From Rhypophila decipiens (Eukaryota; Ascomycota; Sordariomycetes; Sordariales; Naviculisporaceae), in assembly GCA_033297075.1 (NCBI GenBank), contig MU858130.1, positions 62,001 to 126,000 of the forward strand: 64,000 nucleotides of DNA. Reading direction: 5' to 3'. Each line of letters starts with the position of its first letter. The first letter of the stretch is position 1. A program made the translations under genes and the position numbers. The notes under the pieces are model-generated. The model made no database searches and had not been told where the DNA came from. It was given only the letters and a program-made list of their open reading frames with translations. Below, in pieces: positions 56,001 through 64,000 of this stretch.

Positions 56001-58217
56001 GTCCGAGGAAAAGTCGAACTGGTCTAGCGTGGCGTATTTAGCGAGGTCCCAGAAGAAGCGCCGGGCTGTTGGCAAATCCGCATTGACGATTTTGATCTCA
56101 AGATTAATCCTCGGTGGTTCAGCACGTCTAGCCATGGCACGAGGCTTGAGAATGGCCTTCCTAACCCCCTCGTCCAGAACAACGGTTCCCTCGGAGTCAT
56201 CAGCCATGTGCATCAAGCCTCTTGCACATCTGGTGACGAAGTTTGGTAGGCCTTCGATAGGCAGCTTCATCTTCCGAAGGCGAAAAGCCGACTCGAGAGC
56301 TGATACCTCAAACTCGTCCGCTTCGTCCCCCTCGTTTCCGAAAAGGACCCATATGAGAACCTCGTTGATCTGGTTGATCTGTAGCGGGCTAAGCTCTGCT
56401 TGCAGCTGAGCGAGGAGCTCCTTGACAACATCATCCTCGTTCTGGGTGGAGCGCTCCACGACACGGAACATGTCGTCTTCGTCTCCTGAAGTCGCTATTA
56501 CTCGCTCGATTCCCTTCATTGCGATGTCGATTGTGCGGAAGCTACACCCGGATGTTGAGAGCAACTTCTCTTCAAGTCTAGCTCTCCTATCTGCGCATGC
56601 GGGACCTGGTAGCATGTTTGGCGCATTGAGCTTTCGTCTGATGTAGACTCGAAGGTCCTCACTCATTGTGTCGACATCGAGCTTGATGACAGTATCAGGG
56701 TTCACCTTCCCTGGACTGAATTCCTCGGGTTCTAGATCGCCACAAACAAGGACCTTGAGAGGACATTGGTCGACATCACGATCCGACATGCCAGAGAGAA
56801 TCTTGGCCAACTGCTGGCGCGCCGGCTCCGAGAACTTGTCTACGTCGTCAAATATGAGGTAGTTCGTCGTCCTGGCCGATGGAGAGCCTATTTTCAGCAT
56901 ATCCCACAAGCCCAGAACCCCGGCCCTCTTGACCTCAGCGGCTTTGTCTGGCGTTGAGGCCAGTGCTGCAAGAGATTTGCACAGCGTATCGTCTTGTTCC
57001 GCTAGCTGAGCAGCAATCCATTTGAGTGCAGTTTCCGCCACGCTCGTCTGCTCGACGCCTTTGTCCTTCTGGGCTGGGACATAATGGAAGCTAACCAGAG
57101 ACCTATGATCCAATCCCGGAATGGCTGCTTGTTCTCGGAGATGATCGATAACAACCGAAACCAACGACGACTTGCCGAAGCCGGTGGGCCCAGTGAGGTA
57201 TAGCGTCGAGTCGGCCTCGGAATGGTGTCTGTCCGCCCACTTCTTGAATCTAACGTCGTCGATCAACCATTTCCCCGTATCTTTGAGACGGTTGCTCGAC
57301 ATCATCTCTTGTCTGGCTTTTGGGTTGGAATTGTCGTCCTCCTTGAGCCCCAGGAAAGCTTTGATGTCGGCCACCCAGGCTTTCTTCTTCTCGTCTTTCG
57401 ACCGCTTGTTTTGCTCGTCAACAAGCTTCTTGACGTTGGTTCCAACTCCATCTACACTTCGTTGGACATCAAGGACGCCTGCGCGTGTATCAACGACCAC
57501 TTCATAGGTAGCGGTGACCTGGATGCTTTGGAGTCCATTGACAATCCTCCTGAATTTGTCGAGTTCTTCCTGCAGATCCTTGTCTTCAGTGAGGGCTTGA
57601 ATGGTGTGTCGCTTGAACCGTTCCCACTTGCTTCCTTGTTGAATGCTTATGACTGTACCACAAAGGTGCACAAAGCTTGACATGACTTTGTGAATGGCTG
57701 TCTGAAGGTTGTCGTGAACGTGATGCTCCTTTTCCATCTTGATGTAGATGTCGAACTGAGACAGCACGGGCTCGAGCTCAATAAAGACCTGCTCGATGAA
57801 CTCGTGAAAGTCCCGCACCTTGCGCGGGATGCTGAGGAAGATTGAGAGGGCCCCGAAACAAATCTGGGCTGGTCCGAAAACCTAAATGCCAGAGCAGGTC
57901 AGTTCAGTTTACCCCGAGTAAGGAGGTCATCTGGACAGAAGCCAACATACCATACCAGCGGCCTCCGCAGCAACACCTCCAAAGGTCTTCACAACGTCGA
58001 TAACCTTCAGGCCGATGTCCTTGGCGCGTGATGTCTTTGGGTTCTTCTTCGCATCTGCTTCCGAGTTCATGGCCTCGATCTTCCTTCTCAGCTCCTCCGG
58101 GGTCGTCTTTTGGGCAAGATCCTTGAAGCTTTTGTCGGGCACCATTTTCTGAAATTCGGCCAAGGCCTCCTGCCACATTTCCGCAATGACCCCATTTTCC
58201 GCTGTTTGGATGCTCAT
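53021..58217 (-). CDS. NLR-like receptor: Goodbye-NACHT-TPR-ZZ
   Basis: Exons 57951..58217, 55461..57881, 53021..55405; 1690 residues. The N-terminal 150 residues match the fungal STAND Goodbye domain (IAEMWQEALAEFQK, then the helix FGALSIFLSIPRKV). A NACHT/P-loop ATPase follows with Walker A GPTGFGKS (about 320-327) and Walker B NYLIFDDVDKF (about 430-440). A helical part follows, then a TPR-like region (about 900-1250; YEQLARTYHNYSRFEEAISNFQKS). A ZZ zinc finger (about 1479-1531) has CNSC, CKYC and CETC pairs plus two late His. The C-terminal 100 residues are acidic and Glu/Gly/Asp-rich. Both introns are phase 0 (GTATGT..TTTAG; GTACGA..CATCAG). Fungal STAND proteins act in non-self recognition and regulated cell death; a ZZ C-terminus on such a receptor is less common than WD40, ankyrin or TPR alone. 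The ligand is unknown. Confidence 0.88.
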
Positions 58218-59439
58218 GTTGGCTGGGAAAAGGACGAGCCCAGGCGATGCTAGTGATTCGGAACGGCAATTTGTTGTGATATGGACGAGTTCGTGTGAAG
58301 TAGTCTCGGGTCGATATTCCAGTAACGAACATCCCGGCTGGACTGATGAATTATGGTTCCAGGACCACCATGAGAAAGAAGCCCAGCGACCGCACGTTGC
58401 ATTGGATGCGCGACGACGATGCCTGAATGGGGCGCAGGAGGGAGATCTGACGAATCAGGGCGTTTGTTCGATATTTCGGCCCCCAGCGCGTGTGATTACG
58501 GAAGCTAAAGTGGGATGTGTAAGCAGACCAGACAGTAGTGTGGCTGCTGCCTGATTGGCGAGAGTGCCCAAGCTGAATGCAGGTCGACGAACCGAACGTG
58601 GATTGTGACACAAGCCATCCACGATCTCGAATTCTTGATCTGTCTGAGGATGTGAAGGGCGCCGATAATGCCATAAATGGCCGCTGCGCCATTGAGATTG
58701 GCTTGGCGTCTGGGTCCGACAACATCTCTGAACGGTGTATTATTTGTTCAGTTAAGACGGCTCAGAAGTGCCTCACGGGTAGCATTTCCAGCCGAATGGT
58801 GGAACTATCGAGTCTATGCCTCGAAATAGCAAACGAGACTGTGATGGCGGTGGAATTGCAAGACAATACCCTCTTATGGGTATTCATGTTGAGCACGGGT
58901 CGAAGCTCGTGGTTTGGAGACGAGCTGGGAATAAACTTGCGAAAGCGGCAAGAAATCAATGTGGAAGAGTGCAAGAATGGAATCTTTTGCTAAGACTACA
59001 CAATGAACTGACTCATTTTGTGCTGACATGGCTGCGGGGAATATGACATTGACACCCGTGATTTGAGGTCGTGCTTTCCAGTTTCATTCTCACCGGTCGG
59101 TTGTGGTTTATCCATCACACAGTTTTCCCGCAATCCAGACGAACGGCCTAAGCAAGGAAGGAACATCGGCCCACATCCCAACGATCCCATGGCTTGACTA
59201 AAGCTGTCAACGACTGGCGACGATGACGAGTGTGGTATGTAAATTCTAGTCAAATAAACATGAGCAGCACTTATAACTCCAGACCCTTGGTAACATTTCC
59301 AAATTCTAGAATTTATATTAATTAACAATAAAGCTTTTGATGGAAGTATCTTTTAGACACTAAACAAACGAATCAAAAAGGTACCTAAAACTTGCAACTA
59401 AAACACCCTTGTATCCAAAACCTTCACCAAACACATATA
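58218..59439. other. Intergenic region
   Basis: It holds the NLR promoter and the 3' flank of the GH16 gene. A plus-strand open frame at 58577..58993 (138 codons) has no recognisable features. Confidence 0.45.
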
Positions 59440-61777
59440 TTACAACATCAAAGCAGCAAAACCGACCAACCCAGCCACAGCAACCAACCCAGCAGCACCA
59501 GCAGACTTGGCACTCCCGCTGACAGTAACCGGCTCGCTTCCTCCAGTAGGAGCAACAGCGGCATACTCGCCCGTTGTCTGAGCAGCGTTCTCGCCATAAG
59601 GATAAGACTTCACGGCCTCAACCTTCTCAGGATATGGAGCGGGGGGATACGGCGCAGGCGCACCAGCAGACGGATAAGGAGCGGGGACAGCAGGCTTGGC
59701 AGATTCGTACGAGCCAGGAGGAGGAGCAGGAGGATATGTATCAGCCCCTCCGGTCGGGTAAGCGTCGTCACCCTTGGAGGTAGGCTTGTACTCATCATCC
59801 TCGCCGGGACCGTAGGTGATGGTGTACACGGCGCCGTTGGGGGCGGTGGTGGTGTAGCAGTTCTTCTTTGTCGACGAGGTCGTGGCGGGGTAGTAGTGCG
59901 ATGTGAAGGTGCTGTTCTTGGAGAGCCACGGGTAGGGAATGCTGGTCACTGAGCTGCTGGTTGTGCATGAGGTTGACGTTGAGACGGCGGAGTATGGCTT
60001 TTCGGTGCTGGTGGTGCTGCACGATGTTGAAGACGAAGAGACCGGGTATTCGTCCTTTGTGGTGGTGCTGGTTGTGCAGGTCGACGAGGAAGAATCTGAG
60101 GGGACTGGGTACACTGAACCAGACGACACGGGGGCCTCGGAGGAGCTTGGGACCGCTGAAGAGGGGATGACTGAGCTTGAAGGGATAACTGAGCTGGAGG
60201 CGCCTGAGCTAGCTGCTGAGGAGCTTGGGATGGCAGAGCTCGAGGCAAGAGAGCTAGCTGCAGACGAGCTGGGGATAGCACTAGAGACGCTGGAGCTGGG
60301 GACGACGGAACTTGAAGAGATGCCGAAGCTAGATGAGGTGCCGGAGCTTGATTGGACAACGGAGCTGGATGGGACTGCAGAGCTCGATGGGACGGCGGAG
60401 CTAGATGGGACAACAGAGCTGGATGGGATGACGGATCTAGATGAGACGCCGGAGCTTGATGGGACGCCGGAGCTGGACGGGACGACAGAGCTCGATGGGA
60501 CTGCAGAGCTGGATGGGACAATAGAGCTGGCGGCCGAAGAGCTGGGAACGACCGACGAGCTTGGGTAGACAGAGCTGGACGGAACAGCGCTTGAAGAGGA
60601 TGGCTGCGGGGTCTGCTGCAGGCGATAGTGCTTGATTTCCTCGACCTCCCAGTAGACATCCGCATACTCGGAAGCATGATAGTTGACGTAGGTAGGGCAC
60701 CATGTCTGGCCAGTGATGCCGGAGCACTTGCTCGTGTCAGTGGCACTGTTCCCCCACAGCCCTTCGTTGCCAGCAGCGTCACCGCAAAAGGTCACGTCGA
60801 TGACTAATCTCATGTCCTTGAAGGCACTGGGAACGTCGCAGGTGTTTTCGTTCAGGAAAAAGTGAGGGTTCTGCCAGGTTGATGGATCCGGTGTGCCATC
60901 AACGATGTCTTGAGGAATGCTGTTGACAGGCCAGCTCCAAACCTTAAGGGCGCTTTCAGTCCACTCGACGGCATCTGATCATTCATCCGGTCAGTACAAT
61001 GGCTCAAGATGTTTAAGTGAGCATGTGTGACATGATATGTTCAGCTATTACTTACAGACACCACCCTCGGGGTTGCCCCATTGGCCGTTGGTCTCGGTGA
61101 CGGAGCAGCCTTCGTTGGGCCACTGGGTTGGAGACGAGATCCAGCAGTCAGAAGTAGCTGGACTGAGGGACTGGTCGAGGGTACAGGCCCCAATGTCATT
61201 CGGCCCGGCAGTGTGAGCCGTGATGGAATTGGTGGGAGACAAGTTCCACTTCTCATAGATGTCGAGCTCGCCACCATGGGGCCAGTTGGGTCCGTACATC
61301 CAGAAGGCAGGCCAGGCACCACAGACAGGCTTGGGGAAGTGTGTGAAGTGGGCAATGATCAAGCCGTCGTTGTACCGGGTGTGGCTCTCAAGTCTCACAC
61401 TGGCTCTGCCTCGGACGTAGTTATTCGTGCTGTCAACGCGGATGGCGATGTCCTGCCCGGGCGCGGTGATAAGACCAGCATCGAAGGCGTCATCTCTCGA
61501 GAGGTAGTCGACGAATCCATGGGTAGGGTCGACGGCCATATGGTCCTCGCTGAGGCGGTCAAAGTCCGACTAGTAGATCCCCATTGTGTCAACATGCGTA
61601 CCCTCACAATGTCTTCTTCATCCACCAGTATCATGAACATACCACAAAGAACTCGAACTTGTCAAAGAAGTTTGTTGCGTTGTAGTGCTCGGTCAGCTGA
61701 TACGACCTTGTCCCGGCGGCGAGAGCACCAGAGACCAAAGCAGCGGCCGTAGCCAGTTTGGAGAAAGAAGGGGTCAT
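59440..61777 (-). CDS. GPI-anchored GH16 beta-glucanase
   Basis: Exons 61643..61777, 61056..61569, 59440..60974; 727 residues. A signal peptide (about 1-21) precedes a GH16 domain (about 25-330) with the catalytic ELDIYE motif in GGELDIYEKWN and the flanking GAWPAFWMYGPNWP. This is the endo-1,3(4)-beta-glucanase type. A long Ser/Pro/Val/Ala low-complexity stalk (about 335-500) and a Cys/Ser/Thr and Pro/Tyr-rich region follow. The C-terminus ends in a hydrophobic tail (AGLVAVAGLVGFAALML) preceded by small residues, a GPI-attachment signal. It should sit on the plasma membrane or wall and trim beta-glucan. Introns: GTATGT..CTAG (73 nt) and GTAAGT..TCAG (81 nt); phases agree. A strong Ser-rich stalk suggests heavy O-mannosylation. 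Confidence 0.9.
60127..60606 (-). repeat. Ser-Pro tandem repeat stalk of the GH16 protein
   Basis: About thirty imperfect copies of the five- or six-residue unit (V/A)PSSS. The DNA on the plus strand shows recurrent GAGCTGGATGGGAC-type blocks. Minisatellite-like coding repeats of this kind commonly vary in copy number between strains. Confidence 0.8.
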
Positions 61778-63281
61778 GTTGGTAAGTAAGGAATGACTAG
61801 TGCAAATGAGTGCACAAAACTGAACGAATGACTGTCGACGTGCGATACGTCAGAGGACGAGCAAAAAAGATGCTCTAGAGATGATGAAGGCTGATGCTAG
61901 CATACATCACAAAGAAAAGATAAAGAGGAAAAGATCGTCAGCAAGAGGTGACGCTGGGCTTTTGTTCAAACCTCACTTCATCAGGCACCAAGCTAGAATG
62001 AACACGGTCGGCCGCCGCCAGCCCAATCCGCCGCGCCCTCGGTATCGCCAGGATGCAAATGGTTCCATTGAGATGTCCAAAACGGGCACTGGATGCCTGT
62101 CAACCCTGCTATCCAAGCTGCCATTATTGACTTCATCGGTCTTGGCCATGGTTGTGATCGTGCGGCTCTCAGGGGCTCCTTGACGGACTTGTTGGACTAG
62201 GCCAATAACGGGCAAGTCTCGGCTGTCAGTCTCTGGGTGCTTTTGGGGCGGGTGGTCAGGGGTAAAAATTCCAACGCCCAGGTCCTCGGTGATGTGATTG
62301 GTCCCCCCTGGGCGGCACAGGCCCTGGAAAAGGAAGAATTTTGCAGAATAATTTCCCCAAGTCATTGTGCAGCAAACAAGAGCGCGAAAATACTCATTAC
62401 GTGTAAAATTGCGCGTTGAATGCCGTCTGAGCCGACGCGGCGACATACATGATCGTCGTCGAATCCTGGTTTGAAGTTGGACCCTTAGGCATCCATTCGC
62501 TTTGATCGGCCTCAGCCCTATCGGGGGAAAAATGTTGATCATCGTCATGGTGTCCACACTACACTACATCTTTAGCAATGGCAAGTCACGGACTTTGACC
62601 TTCCACCCCGTATACCCGTGAAGTTCACTTTTCCGTGGATTGGGCATCGCGAGGTTTGTGGAGTGCTTATGAGAAGTTTCTTACGGGTTAGAGGGCAGTC
62701 AGTGTCATGAGCTTGAGCTCTTGGCATCAATATTCAGCACGCCACAGAACGGGGACCCTAACCCCAAATCATCTAGGTGGTGACAACGTAATTACACCAA
62801 GATTTCTTACGCTCTCCCACCCGTCCATTTGTATTCATGTTCATTGACAAAATGGTGAAAAACTAATGGATTGCCTTGCCTGTATCCGTAATGTGCAACG
62901 TTCGGAGCCTCTGAACTTGTACATCGCACTCACCACACATAGAAGAAGCTCGGCTCAGTGTTGTAAAGTTGAAGCTTCATATCGTGAAGTCCAAGGGAAG
63001 CTTTTGTCCACTGATGAATATGATATTGTTTTGCCGCTCATATTCCCCGAGAAGTGTGTGATGTTGAGTACTAGAAGGCCATGACTCAACTGCGTTGGCT
63101 AAGATTGCTTCTTAAAGTTCTTATCATCTGTTGTTTACCCGGGCTTAATGCTTTGACCAAACACATCCACGAGCAAACACTTGTCTTCTTGAAAACCGGA
63201 TAGTCGATCGAAGATTCAAGGAAGCTTGCCGATGATATACCCCGTGTATATATATAAAAGGCACCCGATCAACCTTTTCAG
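61778..63281. other. Intergenic region
   Basis: It holds the GH16 promoter and the 3' flank of the aldolase. A minus-strand open frame of 194 codons (61973..62557) has no domain or splice support. Confidence 0.45.
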
Positions 63282-64000
63282 TCAAGGACGTTCATGGTTG
63301 GAGCCAGATAACATCGCCTCCTCGTCGATGATACCACTCAAGAACAGCCCCTTGGCCTTCTCCCACTCCTCGTCTGACATGGAACCCGTGATAGGCAGCC
63401 TGCCGCTCCCCTGGGAACCAATGCCCGTGACCCTCCAAACAGCCTCCTTGATACCCACCAGTCCGTGCCGAACGACAAACTCCTCTGCACGGCTGACAAT
63501 GAACTGCAGTCTCCACACCTCCGCCTTTTGATGCTCATCAAACCTACCCTGTTGAAATTGAGTCACCAAATCAAACAGCTGCACCACTGTCCGTGGATAA
63601 AAAGCCGCCATCCCATCAATGACGCCTGCAGCGTTGAATGCGACAATAGGTCCTAGTTGTTGGCCGAACCCGCTAAAGACTCGAAACTGGTCATGGTCTA
63701 TCTTTGGGTCGAGGGAGACCTGAACGTGATGCGAGACGTTACCATGGGACCTGTCCATCATAAAGTGAGCATATTACGAGCTGGAGCCTGGAGGATAGCC
63801 TGATAGGGCGAAAGAGCTGGGATACCAACATTTTACAACCAACAATATTTCGATCTTGCGCCAAATCCGTATACGTCTCTGGCATCACCATGACCCCATT
63901 CGTGACACCTGGGTAATTATAAACCAGTATCGGGATCTCGCTTTGAGATGCAACAACCTTGTACCACTTTAACAAGTCTGCTTGACTTGAAGCTGCCCCG
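63282..64000 (-). CDS. DHDPS-family aldolase, partial at window end
   Basis: Only the 3' part is inside the window: exon 63830..64000 (continues beyond) and exon 63282..63750. It belongs to the dihydrodipicolinate synthase / N-acetylneuraminate lyase superfamily of class I aldolases. ILVYNYPG is the Tyr-containing motif. The Lys in VGCKM is the expected Schiff-base residue, and it sits two residues before the intron. The intron (63751..63829) has a weak GTTGGT donor and a GACAG acceptor; it is the only phase-2 choice that restores the family's KxSHGN stretch. Fungal members include 4-hydroxy-2-oxoglutarate and deoxy-sugar-acid aldolases; lysine biosynthesis is unlikely because fungi use the aminoadipate route. 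The N-terminal part of the barrel lies outside. Confidence 0.85.

Noticed and set aside
61973..62557. 194-codon minus-strand frame
   Set aside because: No recognisable domain, no consistent splicing, Arg-rich chance composition.
1..64000. CRISPR array, operon structure, Shine-Dalgarno sites
   Set aside because: The window is eukaryotic with spliced genes; no regularly spaced repeats were seen.

Overview
The window is nuclear DNA of a filamentous ascomycete (Pezizomycotina, most likely a Sordariomycete). The evidence is short GT-AG introns of about 50-80 nt with CTAAC/CTGAC-like branch points, one GC-AG intron, intron-bearing tRNA-Phe genes, and gene families typical of such fungi: a Zn2Cys6 regulator, a PTH11/rhodopsin-like membrane protein, a GH71 alpha-1,3-glucanase, a GPI-anchored GH16 enzyme, a Goodbye-NACHT receptor and an AIM24 protein. 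The species cannot be named from the sequence.

Layout. 0.6-6 kb: a Zn2Cys6 transcription factor and a secreted M28 aminopeptidase, then a tRNA-Phe gene on the minus strand. 6.1-12.7 kb: a long stretch without a supportable gene. 12.7-18.3 kb: a large MHYT-domain membrane sensor and a secreted FAD-linked oxidoreductase, convergent. 18.3-22.5 kb: no gene. 22.5-30.4 kb: a seven-helix rhodopsin-like protein, the mitochondrial Fe-S cluster ABC exporter ATM1, and convergent to it the GARP subunit VPS54, whose last exon and 5' exon lie outside its main open frame. 30.9-36.0 kb: an orphan open frame, then the most unusual locus: a DyP-type peroxidase reading frame that runs into a glycyl-radical enzyme, all intronless, broken by an apparent one-base frameshift and one in-frame TGA. 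37.1-44.4 kb: housekeeping genes (kinesin-10-like motor with a GC-AG intron, AIM24, MutY). 45.2-52.4 kb: a small 8-cysteine secreted protein, a monocarboxylate-type MFS transporter with an apparent frameshift, a TpA-rich possibly RIP-damaged stretch, and a GH71 alpha-glucanase. 52.7-58.2 kb: a second, identical tRNA-Phe and a 1690-residue Goodbye-NACHT-TPR-ZZ receptor. 59.4-64 kb: a GPI-anchored GH16 glucanase and the 3' part of a DHDPS-family aldolase cut by the window end.

There is no obvious biosynthetic cluster. Conserved housekeeping genes are interspersed with secreted or cell-wall enzymes, a sensor and an immunity-type receptor. Exon junctions below were derived by hand from splice signals, reading phase and protein continuity. 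They agree in phase for every multi-exon gene except the MFS transporter, where the mismatch itself is the evidence for a frameshift. No database search was run; family names come from motif recognition.
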